Below, piece by piece: positions 1 to 7,071 of a stretch of DNA of 11,071 bases (the stretch's first letter is position 1; every line of letters starts with the position of its first letter). The notes beneath the pieces are model-generated. The model was not told the origin of the DNA. It was given only the letters and a program-made list of their open reading frames with translations, and made no database searches. The position numbers and the translations under genes were made by a program. This stretch comes from Eubacterium sp. (GTDB lineage Bacteria; Bacillota; Clostridia; Oscillospirales; Acutalibacteraceae). The stretch covers positions 1 through 11,071 of the forward strand of contig JAIDVA010000037.1 of NCBI GenBank assembly GCA_029059925.1, given 5' to 3'.

Positions 1-163
1 ATTTAAAATAAGACATATAGATATTTTTCCGATTTATTTAAGAGAGCTTGTAATGAGCTATATAGGCGATTGTATTAACAGTGTTGCAGTTTCAGGCTGT
101 CTGCTTTTGTTTGTTGGTCTGATAGCATCTGTTGCCGTGTGGAAAATCAGAAAGGAAAAGTAA
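1..163 (+). CDS. ABC-2 type polysaccharide/polymer export permease, C-terminal end (partial)
   Basis: This is the last ~53 codons of a gene entering from the left; the reading frame starts at base 2 and ends with TAA at 161-163. The visible protein has a short loop ending in YLRELVMSYIGD, one hydrophobic segment (CLLLFVGLIASVAVW) and a basic tail KIRKEK. That is how Wzm/TagG-like ABC-2 permeases end, with the last membrane helix followed by a short positive cytoplasmic tail. The ATPase gene starts only 15 bp downstream, so the two are very likely co-transcribed and form one exporter. The family assignment rests mainly on this neighbour, because too little of the protein is present to show a diagnostic motif. 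Confidence 0.7.
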   Translation, partial: FKIRHIDIFPIYLRELVMSYIGDCINSVAVSGCLLLFVGLIASVAVWKIRKEK

Positions 164-178
164 ACAGAGGTTGAAAAT

Positions 179-925
179 ATGGATAATGATGTAGCAATTT
201 CCGTAAAAAATGTCACAATGACCTTTAATCTTAATAAGGAAAAGGTGGACAATCTTAAGGAATATGTAATTAAGCTTATAACCCGTAAGCTTGAATATAA
301 AAAGTTTTATGCACTGAAGGATATTAATTTTGAAGTGAAAAAGGGCGAGCATCTTGCAATTCTCGGTCTTAACGGTGCCGGTAAAAGTACCCTGCTCAAA
401 ACGATTGTAGGGGTGTACAAGCCTGTTGAGGGCTCGATTGAGAAATCAGGTGTCGTTGCTCCTTTGCTTGAGCTTGGTGCGGGCTTTGATCCTAACTATA
501 CAGGCGAGGAAAATATCTATCTTTATGGTGCAATTCTTGGTTATGACAGGAATTATATTGAAAAGAAATTTGACGAAATTGTTGAATTTTCAGAGCTTGG
601 TCATTTTATTAAAGTGCCTATCAAGAATTATTCAAGCGGTATGAAGGCAAGACTCGGATTTTCAATTGCAACTGCTGTTGAACCGGATATTCTTATTCTT
701 GACGAGGTTCTCTCCGTAGGTGATGCTGCTTTCAGAAAAAAGAGCCTTGCAAAGGTGCAGTCCCTTTTTGAAAGAGGTGTTACCGTTCTGTTTGTATCAC
801 ACAGTATTGATCAGGTCAGAGCTGTATGTGATAAGGCAATTTTGCTTGAGCATGGCGAAATTATTGCACAGGGGGCACTCGATGAGGTTATTCCTGTTTA
901 CGAGCAAAAGACAAAGAAGAAATAA
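179..925 (+). CDS. ABC transporter ATPase, polysaccharide/teichoic acid export type (Wzt/TagH-like)
   Basis: The cytoplasmic ATPase of an ABC exporter, 248 aa. Walker A is GLNGAGKST (63-71), the ABC signature is YSSGM (151-155), Walker B is ILILDE (171-176), the D-loop is SVGD (179-182) and the switch His is H208 in SHS. The signature YSSGMKARLGFSIA and the segment after Walker A (GVVAPLLELGAGFDPNYTGEEN) are typical of the KpsT/RfbE/TagH/Wzt subfamily, which pairs with ABC-2 permeases to flip lipid-linked polysaccharides or teichoic acids. It stops right after the nucleotide-binding domain, so it lacks the C-terminal carbohydrate-binding domain of some Wzt proteins. AGAGG lies upstream of the ATG. 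The permease gene ends 15 bp before it. The exported polymer cannot be told from this window. Confidence 0.93.
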   Translation: MDNDVAISVKNVTMTFNLNKEKVDNLKEYVIKLITRKLEYKKFYALKDINFEVKKGEHLAILGLNGAGKSTLLKTIVGVYKPVEGSIEKSGVVAPLLELGAGFDPNYTGEENIYLYGAILGYDRNYIEKKFDEIVEFSELGHFIKVPIKNYSSGMKARLGFSIATAVEPDILILDEVLSVGDAAFRKKSLAKVQSLFERGVTVLFVSHSIDQVRAVCDKAILLEHGEIIAQGALDEVIPVYEQKTKKK

Positions 926-952
926 TATGTTTTAAATTATTATATTATTAAA

Positions 953-993
953 AAAGCACCGGCTGATGATTGAATTTCATCAGCCGGTGCTTT
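953..993. terminator. Bidirectional intrinsic terminator between convergent operons
   Basis: A perfect 17-bp inverted repeat (953-969 with 977-993) with a 7-nt loop; the core is GCACCGGCTGATGA. It lies between the ABC ATPase stop (925) and the convergent stop at 1008. On the minus strand the stem is followed by a T-run (bases 951-955 are A on the plus strand); on the plus strand the T's are the stem end plus CTTTTA. It probably serves both operons. Confidence 0.92.
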
Positions 994-1007
994 GCTTTTA
1001 TGTGTTT

Positions 1008-1253
1008 TTACATATCTCTGTCAATTTCATCTTTTGTTAATACAGACAGGGTTTCATAAGGATAGCTGCATAACACGCTGTCCAAATATTGAATTCCGCA
1101 AAAGTATTTGCATATGGATGTGCTTTTTACTGCACATTTGTGCTCGTCAGTATTTTCAGCGATATTCCAAGGGCATTTAGAATTGCCGAAATCAGCATTG
1201 CTAAAATCGATATCCATATTTGCACCCATTAGCTTTTTTACCTTTTCATTCAT
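1008..1253 (-). CDS. Small cysteine-rich protein, five Cys (hypothetical)
   Basis: An 81-aa protein not assigned to a named family. It has five cysteines (C27, C40, C48, C52, C62) plus H38, arranged CPWN...HKC...ICKYFC...LCSYP. No signal peptide or membrane segment is visible, so a cytoplasmic metal-binding or Fe-S-like role is possible but unproven. It is probably real: the ATG is preceded by AAGAGGG, it starts only 16 bp after the metallopeptidase stop on the same strand, and it ends just before a strong terminator, as the last gene of the operon. The C-x3-C...C spacing recalls the partial Cys-rich protein at the right end of the window (10959 onward), although overall identity looks low. 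Confidence 0.75.
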   Translation of the reverse strand: MNEKVKKLMGANMDIDFSNADFGNSKCPWNIAENTDEHKCAVKSTSICKYFCGIQYLDSVLCSYPYETLSVLTKDEIDRDM

Positions 1254-1269
1254 TATTTTGTCCCTCTTT

Positions 1270-2100
1270 TTAAGTGTTCACGTATTTACAAAATTCATTA
1301 TAAATCTTTTTCAGCTTAAAGCCTGCAATTTCCTGCAGGCTGTATTCTTTCATTAAGTAAAGAACAAATCTGCTACCAAGGTAATATCCCACATCGGAAT
1401 GATTTTCGTAGCTGCACCAGTCGCCGAAAAAGTCCTGTATGTTTTCGTTATTATTAACTCGGCGCAAGTATTCAGCTTTTATTCTAACTTCATTTTCATT
1501 GCACCAATCAAGCCAGCCATTGGTATTTTGATGAAAAAAGTCAAAATCGTCACAAAGTGTCTGTTCAAAGGTCATTGCAATTCCTTCTCTGAACAACTGT
1601 TGAATTGCTTTATCCTTTTTACTTGTCATTAAGGTTTTAGGCTCATACAGAAAGTGCCATATGTGACCAAGCTCGTGATGAATCAGTGCAATCATATTGC
1701 TTTCGTCGCACCATTCAAGCTCAACAATTTTTTCAATTCCAAGCAGAACTACGTTTTTGCCGTCAATTTTTGTTGCCCAGCCTGCTGCATTGCAAAGCCC
1801 GAGGTAAAGGACAATTGTTACATCCAAATCAACACCGAATTTATCTATTATTTTCTGTGACAAATGGTCAGTAACCCTTAAAAATGAGCTGTGAGCCTGC
1901 TCTAAAAGGTCTTTTTTGTCAGGCAGAGCATTCAAAACCGGCAGACCGAGATTGTCAAAATCATTTCTCAGGTAATCTAATTTTACCTTTTGTTTTAAAT
2001 TAATAGGAATATTGTCAGCATATTTCTCCCACAATTCAAGGTTAAACTTTCCGTCTTGGTAGGCAGAAAGTATGCTGTCGAATGTGTCAATAATTTTCAT
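1270..2100 (-). CDS. HExxH zinc metallopeptidase-like protein (DUF2268-like gluzincin)
   Basis: A 276-aa protein with a clear zinc-protease motif HHELGHIWH (HExxH at 142-146 from the chosen start). A probable third ligand is Glu172 in REGIA, 26 residues later, followed by a GYYLGSRFV segment (237 onward). This order (HExxH, EGxA, GYxxG) resembles the DUF2268 group of putative gluzincins. There is no signal peptide, so a cytoplasmic enzyme is likely; its substrate is unknown. The start is ambiguous. An in-frame GTG at 2112 would add four residues and overlap trmB by 10 bp. The ATG at 2100 lies 2 bp after the trmB stop and is preferred; neither has a strong Shine-Dalgarno, so translational coupling to trmB is likely. 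The small Cys-rich gene follows 16 bp later. Confidence 0.85.
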   Translation of the reverse strand: MKIIDTFDSILSAYQDGKFNLELWEKYADNIPINLKQKVKLDYLRNDFDNLGLPVLNALPDKKDLLEQAHSSFLRVTDHLSQKIIDKFGVDLDVTIVLYLGLCNAAGWATKIDGKNVVLLGIEKIVELEWCDESNMIALIHHELGHIWHFLYEPKTLMTSKKDKAIQQLFREGIAMTFEQTLCDDFDFFHQNTNGWLDWCNENEVRIKAEYLRRVNNNENIQDFFGDWCSYENHSDVGYYLGSRFVLYLMKEYSLQEIAGFKLKKIYNEFCKYVNT

Positions 2101-2102
2101 TT

Positions 2103-2771
2103 TTATAACCACGCTTCAAGGCGGTAAATCGGGAATCCCTGTGACGCAAATTTGCTTTCGTATTCCGTTACAATATTGCCTTCGAAATCACTGTTGTGCA
2201 AATCAAGTGATATGTTGCTCAGCTTGAAATTGCAGGCCGAAAACTGCTCGAGTGAATATTCAAAAAAGTGCATATTATCAGTCTTCTGGCAGATTACTCC
2301 GTTAGGTTTAAGCACATTCCTGAATATTTCCAGAAATCTCGGGTTAGTGAGCCTGTGAGCAATATGCTTGTGCTTTGGGAATGGGCAGGAGAAATTGAGA
2401 TATATCTCTTCAATAGAATTTTCTGCAATATATGACGGCAGATATTCTGCTGTTCCGCAAAGGAAACGGATGTTTTCAAGCCCCATTTCGCGTGCACTGT
2501 CTATCGCAAGAATAAGAACATTCCTGTTTCGTTCAACACAAAGGATGTTTTTGTCGGGATTCTGCTTTGCATAGGTGCAGCCGAATTGACCCTTGCCGCT
2601 GCCAACCTCAAGCACGACAGGCTTGTCGTTGCCGAAAAGCTCGCAAAAATCAATTATGTGATTTTCATTTATCGCATCATTGTAATTCAATGACTCGTTT
2701 TTCATTATAGTAAGATAATCTGACGCAGAGTTGATTCTCTCATCAAGATTCTTTTTTCGTTTCATTCTCAT
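2103..2771 (-). CDS. trmB: tRNA (guanine-N7-)-methyltransferase TrmB
   Basis: A class I SAM-dependent methyltransferase that makes m7G46 in the tRNA variable loop. The SAM-binding motif I is VLEVGSGKGQF (54-64), followed by the acidic strand end CVERN. The family motif normally written NFxDPWPKxRHxKRRL appears here as NFSCPFPKHKHIAHRL, and the C-terminal signature is TEYESKF...GFPIYRLE. The 222-aa length is normal. ATG at 2771 has GGTGAT upstream; a second ATG two codons in is possible. Odd point: the Asp of the DPWPK motif is Cys here, yet the rest of the family pattern is intact, so I still expect a working enzyme. It is followed within 2 bp by the metallopeptidase gene. The repeat element lies just upstream. 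Confidence 0.93.
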   Translation of the reverse strand: MRMKRKKNLDERINSASDYLTIMKNESLNYNDAINENHIIDFCELFGNDKPVVLEVGSGKGQFGCTYAKQNPDKNILCVERNRNVLILAIDSAREMGLENIRFLCGTAEYLPSYIAENSIEEIYLNFSCPFPKHKHIAHRLTNPRFLEIFRNVLKPNGVICQKTDNMHFFEYSLEQFSACNFKLSNISLDLHNSDFEGNIVTEYESKFASQGFPIYRLEAWL

Positions 2772-2791
2772 AGTATCACCATTATTGTATT

Positions 2792-2984
2792 ATAAATTAT
2801 TGTTTATATTCGTAGGGAACGATGCCCACATCGTTCCGTTTGTATGTGGCGGTGTGATGTGGGCATCACACCTTACGAAAGTGTAGATTGCGTGATTCGT
2901 AGGGACGCACAGTGTGCGCCAGCCAACATTATCGTTGTGCCTACGGGCGAACGATGTTCGCCCCTACGATAAACAATAATTTAT
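2792..2984. repeat. Composite palindromic repeat element (BIME/MITE-like) with 16-bp terminal inverted repeats
   Basis: The ends are a perfect 16-bp inverted repeat, ATAAATTATTGTTTAT at 2792-2807 and its complement at 2969-2984. Inside are four palindromic units with alternating TCGTAGGG-type edges: 2816-2837 (9-bp stem), 2851-2872 (9-bp stem, an inverted diverged copy of the first), 2906-2918 (CGCACA/TGTGCG), and 2945-2963 (8-bp stem GGGCGAAC). The element abuts the stop codon of the FAD dehydrogenase gene (2984) and precedes trmB. It has no ORF of its own and is GC-richer than its AT-rich ends. It resembles dispersed non-autonomous repeats of clostridia; copy number cannot be judged from one window. 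Confidence 0.8.
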
Positions 2985-4579
2985 TAATGCTCATCTTCCA
3001 ATACTGCATGTGCACATTTAACACCGTCAACTGCGGCGGAGATAATACCGCCTGCATAGCCTGCGCCCTCACCGCAAGGGTAAACACCCCTGATATTGCA
3101 CTGCAAAAACTCATCTCTCAGAATTCTGACGGAGCTTGATGATCTTGTTTCAGGTGCGGTCAGCACTGCATCATAAAGATTAAATCCGTTAAGCTTTTTA
3201 TCCATTTCAACGATTGCTGATTTCATTGTTGCCGATACCTTTGATGGCAGACATTCATCAAGATTCGTGAGCGTTACACCGGTAGGGCAGGTCGGCTTTA
3301 CATTACCGAGTTGCTTACTTTCAACACCTTGGAGAAAATCGCCTACAAGCTGTGCAGGTGCATTATAGTTGCTGCCTGCAAGCAGATAAGCATTGTGCTC
3401 GATTTCACGCTGATAATATATTCCTGCAAGCGGGTGCTCACTTGGAAAATCCTTTGGCTCAATACCTACAAGCAGTGCAGAGTTTGCATTTTCTCCGTCA
3501 CGTGCAAGTGAACTCATACCATTTACAATAACGCCCTCTTTTTCGCTTGCTGCGGCCACAACAGTGCCGCCCGGGCACATGCAGAATGTATATGCACCTC
3601 GTTCGTGCAGACCATGGCAGGCAAGCTTATAATCAGCAGCACCGAGCTTTGGATGCCCTGCAAAATTGCCGTATTGTGCCTTATTTATCAGACTTTGCGG
3701 ATGCTCGATTCTTGCACCGACCGAAAACGGCTTTTGCATAATTTCAACACCCATATTGTACATCATTTCAACAGTATCTCGCGCACTGTGACCGATTGCC
3801 ATGATTACACTGTCTGTCTCTAAATCAAACTGCTCACCGTGGTGAGAGTAGGTTATACCATGAATAAATCCATTCGCCGCAATCAGCTTTTTAAGCTTGC
3901 ATTCCAGTTTTACCTCACCGCCGAGGGATTCAATTTTCTTTCTGATGTTTTTTACAACAATGGCAAGTCGGTCTGTGCCGATATGCGGTTTTGAGGAATA
4001 GAGTATCTCCTCGGGTGCACCTGCCTCATAAAGCTCCTGCAGGATTTTGCGGATAAATGGGCTTTTAATTCCTGTTGTCAGCTTGCCGTCAGAAAACGTT
4101 CCTGCACCGCCCTCACCGAATTGTACGTTCGACTCCTCGTCAAGCTTTCTTGTCTGCCAGAATGTATTGACATCCTTGGTGCGTGCTTCAACATCCTTGC
4201 CTCGTTCAAGAACAATCGGCTTCAAGCCTGCCTGTGCAAGTATGAGCCCTGCAAACATACCGGCAGGGCCGAAGCCTACAACAACCGGACGGAATTTGCT
4301 TACTCGTCTGTTATGCGGCAACTCGTACTTGTATGGTTTTACAATCTGTACCTTGTTTGATTTGCATTTTGACACAATCTGTTCTTCATCAAGTGTGATG
4401 ATAACATCAATCGAGTAGGTGAAATGAACATCATCCTTTTTTCTTGCGTCAATGCTCTTTTTATAAATCGTATACGAGTCGATATATTTTTCATTTATTC
4501 GCAGCGCTTTAGCTGCTTTTGATTTAAGAGTGCTTTCCTCTTCATCAAGTGATAATTTGATTTCATTAATTCTTATCAT
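2984..4579 (-). CDS. FAD-dependent dehydrogenase, COG2509-like (uncharacterised)
   Basis: A 531-aa flavoprotein. An N-terminal domain of ~95 residues precedes the Rossmann FAD motif VVVGFGPAGMFAGLILAQAG (99-118), which ends in the acidic strand VLERG. Then come VQFGEGGAGTFSDGKLTTG (152-170) and a C-terminal FAD contact YPCGEGAGYAGGIISAAVDG (500-519). This combination identifies the uncharacterised FAD-dependent dehydrogenase family COG2509; substrate and partner are unknown. There is no signal peptide, so it is expected in the cytoplasm. The ATG at 4579 follows the upstream flavoprotein stop by 4 bp, with AAGGTAT overlapping that stop, so the two flavoproteins are translationally linked. Its 3' end touches the repeat element, which could affect read-through into trmB. 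Confidence 0.9.
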   Translation of the reverse strand: MIRINEIKLSLDEEESTLKSKAAKALRINEKYIDSYTIYKKSIDARKKDDVHFTYSIDVIITLDEEQIVSKCKSNKVQIVKPYKYELPHNRRVSKFRPVVVGFGPAGMFAGLILAQAGLKPIVLERGKDVEARTKDVNTFWQTRKLDEESNVQFGEGGAGTFSDGKLTTGIKSPFIRKILQELYEAGAPEEILYSSKPHIGTDRLAIVVKNIRKKIESLGGEVKLECKLKKLIAANGFIHGITYSHHGEQFDLETDSVIMAIGHSARDTVEMMYNMGVEIMQKPFSVGARIEHPQSLINKAQYGNFAGHPKLGAADYKLACHGLHERGAYTFCMCPGGTVVAAASEKEGVIVNGMSSLARDGENANSALLVGIEPKDFPSEHPLAGIYYQREIEHNAYLLAGSNYNAPAQLVGDFLQGVESKQLGNVKPTCPTGVTLTNLDECLPSKVSATMKSAIVEMDKKLNGFNLYDAVLTAPETRSSSSVRILRDEFLQCNIRGVYPCGEGAGYAGGIISAAVDGVKCAHAVLEDEH

Positions 4580-4583
4580 ATAT

Positions 4584-5687
4584 TTATACCTTATTATATA
4601 TAGTGATTTTATCTGCAGCGGCTATTCCGCTGTACCATGCAAAATTCAGGTTGTATCCGCCGCACATAAATTGCTTGTCAAGCACCTCGCCGCAGGCATA
4701 CAAGCCCTTAATCTTTTTGGATTGGAATTCGTCAAATTCATCAAGTTTTGCCCCGCCGCTTGTGATTTGTGAAAAGTCAAAGCCTTTAGTGCCTGTGACA
4801 ATCAGCTTCCAGCTTTTTGTGAGCATTGCGGCTTTTGCAGGATTGCCTTCTGCCTGTTTTTCTATAATTGACGACAGTTCACTGCCGAGTATACCGCTGA
4901 GATTGCCGAATTTATTTAAGTATTCAGATACTTCGTTTTGGTGCATATCAGGTATCAAGTCAAGTACAGCGTGGCATTTTTTTGGCTGAGAGCCGGAAAA
5001 ATTTCTGCTTACAATTTCAGACAGGTTCATCGTTACAATACCTGATAAACCGTAGTCTGCGAAAAGTACCTCGCCGTATTCCGATTTTATCGTCTCTCCA
5101 TCAAGCAGAATGGTCATATTGCATTTTACTCTGTGTCCCTTCAGCTTTCTGGGATACTTACTTGATGAGGTCATCTGAACAAGCGCAGGGGTGAGGGGTG
5201 TAATACTGTGGCCGAGTGATTGGAGCAGCCTGTATCCGCTTCCGTCTGAGCCGAGATTTTTCTGCGATTTACCGCCTGTGGCAATTACAACGCTATCCGC
5301 TTTGAATATCCCTTTGTTTGTTGTTATATTAAGATTTCTGCTTATTTCGGATACAGTGCAGTCGGTTATGATGTCTATTCCAAGTCTGCTGCATTCATTC
5401 AACAAAAGCTCAACAACAGTTGCGGCCTGATTTGAATAGGGATAAATCCTGCCTTCTTCATCCGTACGTGTAACAAGACCTATTGATTTGAAAAAATCAA
5501 TTACAATATCGCAGTGCTCAGCATTGATGTTGGAAAGGTTGCACCTTCCGTTGCCTGTTGCAAGTATCTTCTTTCCTGCACTCGGCATACGCTCAAGCAG
5601 TTTTACACTGCAGTGCGGATTATTCTGTTTTAATCTGATTGCACAGGCAAGTCCGCCTGCTCCTGCACCAATGATAATTGTGGTCAT
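4584..5687 (-). CDS. HI0933/BaiN-family NAD(P)/FAD-dependent oxidoreductase
   Basis: A 367-aa flavoprotein. The N-terminal FAD-binding motif is IIIGAGAGGLACAIRL (4-19), with acceptor Glu32. The family hallmark GKKILATGNGRCNLSN follows at 38-53, then EGRIYPYSNQA (78-88), ATGGKSQKNLGSDGSG (136-151) and the C-terminal YACGEVLDKQFMCGGYNLNFAW (330-351). These place it in the HI0933-like family (PF03486), which includes proteins annotated BaiN or aminoacetone oxidase-like; no physiological substrate can be assigned here. Family members are usually ~400 aa. This one looks shortened by ~25 residues between NINAEH and CDIVIDFF, with the frame intact. TAGGAGAT sits ahead of the ATG. It is the first gene of the leftward operon. 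Confidence 0.9.
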   Translation of the reverse strand: MTTIIIGAGAGGLACAIRLKQNNPHCSVKLLERMPSAGKKILATGNGRCNLSNINAEHCDIVIDFFKSIGLVTRTDEEGRIYPYSNQAATVVELLLNECSRLGIDIITDCTVSEISRNLNITTNKGIFKADSVVIATGGKSQKNLGSDGSGYRLLQSLGHSITPLTPALVQMTSSSKYPRKLKGHRVKCNMTILLDGETIKSEYGEVLFADYGLSGIVTMNLSEIVSRNFSGSQPKKCHAVLDLIPDMHQNEVSEYLNKFGNLSGILGSELSSIIEKQAEGNPAKAAMLTKSWKLIVTGTKGFDFSQITSGGAKLDEFDEFQSKKIKGLYACGEVLDKQFMCGGYNLNFAWYSGIAAADKITIYNKV

Positions 5688-5736
5688 AGTCCATCTCCTA
5701 TACTATGTATAGTTATGTGTTACTGAGTTTTTATAT

Positions 5737-5765
5737 ATAATAATATAAAATGTCAGTAATTGCAA
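5737..5765 (-). promoter_or_regulatory. Candidate promoter for the leftward flavoprotein-trmB operon
   Basis: Read on the minus strand, TTGCAA (5760-5765) and TATTAT (5737-5742) are separated by 17 bp. They lie ~50 bp upstream of the first leftward gene in the divergent intergenic region. The match is moderate and the region is very AT-rich, so other -10 boxes are possible. Confidence 0.4.
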
Positions 5766-5783
5766 ATTTTTTTGCTAAAATGC

Positions 5784-5812
5784 TTGACTATCGCTTGACT
5801 CTGTGATATATT
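5784..5812 (+). promoter_or_regulatory. Promoter of the rpmG-secE-nusG operon
   Basis: TTGACT (5784-5789) and TATATT (5807-5812) with a 17-bp spacer; each box is one base from consensus. A second TTGACT at 5795-5800 has no well-placed -10 box. The resulting leader to the rpmG start is ~110 nt. It contains a small CAGGC/GCCTG hairpin (5850-5854 with 5866-5870), but no riboswitch that I recognise. Confidence 0.65.
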
Positions 5813-5931
5813 AATCATACCTCATAGTAGGTTGATTAGTTTGAGCCGACAGGCCTTATTTTTTTGCCTGCATTGCTTTTGTAGGGCAGTGAGGGAGATT
5901 AATTATCGAAATTTTAACGGAGGTGCTATTT

Positions 5932-6081
5932 ATGAGAGTTAAGATTACCTTAGCTTGCACTGAATGCAAACAACGCAACTACAACACAATGAAAAACAAG
6001 AAGAATTCACCAGACAGACTTGAAATGAACAAGTATTGCCGTTTCTGCAAGAAGCATACTCTTCACAGAGAGACAAAGTAA
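5932..6081 (+). CDS. rpmG: 50S ribosomal protein L33
   Basis: A 49-aa large-subunit protein: [17 protein letters not shown]..., ending [14 protein letters not shown]. It keeps both CxxC pairs (C9/C12 and C36/C39), so it is the zinc-binding C+ form rather than the Cys-free form some Firmicutes use when zinc is scarce. The length is that expected for L33. A strong Shine-Dalgarno GGAGGTG (5919-5925) precedes the ATG. It is the first gene of the rpmG-secE-nusG unit, a standard bacterial order, and secE starts 13 bp after its stop. Confidence 0.97.
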   Translation: MRVKITLACTECKQRNYNTMKNKKNSPDRLEMNKYCRFCKKHTLHRETK

Positions 6082-6094
6082 CAGGAGGACGAAA

Positions 6095-6478
6095 ATGGCT
6101 GAAGAAAAGAAGACTTCAAAGAAGGCTGAAAAAGCTGACAAGTCTAAGGACACAAAAAAGAAGTCAAAGAAAAATCCTTTTAAATCCATTGCGTCATTCT
6201 TTAAAAGTGTTAAATCAGAGGGCAAAAAGGTTGTATGGGCTAAGAGTAAGGATGTGCTCAGGAACACACTTATTGTTTTAGTTGTCGTTACAATCGCAGG
6301 TGTTGCTATCTATGGTGTTGACACTGTTCTTTCACTCGGAATGAAGGGTCTTAAGAACCTTGCCGAAACAACCACCACAACATCTGTTTCAGATGTAATT
6401 GATGATACAGATAACGATGCTGATACTGATAATGATGCAGCTGATGATAATGCAGATGCAGATAATACAGCAGAATAA
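6095..6478 (+). CDS. secE: Preprotein translocase subunit SecE, with an unusual acidic C-terminal tail
   Basis: The small essential subunit that clamps SecY in the protein-export channel. In order: a Lys-rich N-terminus (1-30), the conserved amphipathic segment with GKKVVWAKSKDVLRNT (43-58, matching the usual ELKKVxWPxxxEV pattern), and one membrane helix (~58-80). A tail of ~47 residues follows. Simple Firmicute SecE proteins (~60-75 aa) end soon after the helix; here the tail has no Lys or Arg after K87, and residues 100-127 hold 12 Asp plus one Glu among Asn, Thr and Ala. By the usual SecE topology the tail would be outside the membrane. GGAGGA lies ahead of the ATG, and it sits between rpmG and nusG as expected. 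Confidence 0.93.
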   Translation: MAEEKKTSKKAEKADKSKDTKKKSKKNPFKSIASFFKSVKSEGKKVVWAKSKDVLRNTLIVLVVVTIAGVAIYGVDTVLSLGMKGLKNLAETTTTTSVSDVIDDTDNDADTDNDAADDNADADNTAE

Positions 6479-6533
6479 GCGTCCGAATTATAATTGATAT
6501 TTTTATTTAATACTTTATTCGGGAGGCTTATTA

Positions 6534-7058
6534 ATGGAAGAAGCAAAATGGTATGTTGCTCACACATTTTCAGGTTATGAAAATAAGGTGGCAGGCAATA
6601 TTCAGACTGTTGTTGAAAATCGTAATCTTCATGACCTTATTCACGAGGTTGCAATCCCTACCGAGACTGTTGTTGAGGTTAAGGATGACGGCACAAAAAA
6701 AGAGTATCAGAGAAAGCTTATGCCCGGCTATGTTTTTATCAAAATGGTAATGACAGATGACAGCTGGTATGTAGTGCGAAACACACGCGGCTGCACAGGC
6801 TTTGTAGGTCCTGAAAGCAAGCCTGAGCCTCTCACAGATGAAGAGGTTAAAAAGCTCGGTGTTGAAAAAATCAGTGTTGAGGTTAAGTATGCAGTCGGTG
6901 ATCTTGTCAATGTTATTGACGGTCCGCTTGAAGGCTTCTCAGGTACTGTTGAGGAAATTGATGTTGAAAACAACAGTGTACAGGTGACTGTATCCATGTT
7001 CGGCAGAGAAAATACTGTTGAATTTGAGCTTGACCAGCTTGAAAAGGTCAGTGAATAA
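6534..7058 (+). CDS. nusG: Transcription termination/antitermination factor NusG
   Basis: A 174-aa transcription elongation factor that binds RNA polymerase through its N-terminal domain. The NGN domain begins KWYVAHTFSGYENKV (5-19) and includes KLMPGYVFIKM (61-71) and NTRGCTGFVG (83-92). A KOW domain follows from ~121 (VGDLVNVIDGPLEGFSGTVE), and the sequence ends normally. Length and domain order are typical. GGGAGG precedes the ATG. It lies 55 bp after secE, and rplK follows after a 146-bp leader, the common bacterial order secE-nusG-rplK-rplA. Confidence 0.97.
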   Translation: MEEAKWYVAHTFSGYENKVAGNIQTVVENRNLHDLIHEVAIPTETVVEVKDDGTKKEYQRKLMPGYVFIKMVMTDDSWYVVRNTRGCTGFVGPESKPEPLTDEEVKKLGVEKISVEVKYAVGDLVNVIDGPLEGFSGTVEEIDVENNSVQVTVSMFGRENTVEFELDQLEKVSE

Positions 7059-7071
7059 AATTCAGTAATTC

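Noticed and set aside
2101..2112. GTG start of the metallopeptidase overlapping trmB
   Set aside because: Possible, but the ATG at 2100, 2 bp after the trmB stop, gives the simpler coupled start. Kept as an alternative only.
2811..2969. Repeated TCGTAGGG-like blocks that could suggest a short CRISPR array
   Set aside because: The blocks alternate in orientation, are unequally spaced and are themselves palindromic, with no unique spacers of constant length. A palindromic repeat element explains them better.
5813..5931. rpmG leader as a possible riboswitch
   Set aside because: Only one small hairpin is evident and no known aptamer pattern is visible; treated as an ordinary 5' UTR.
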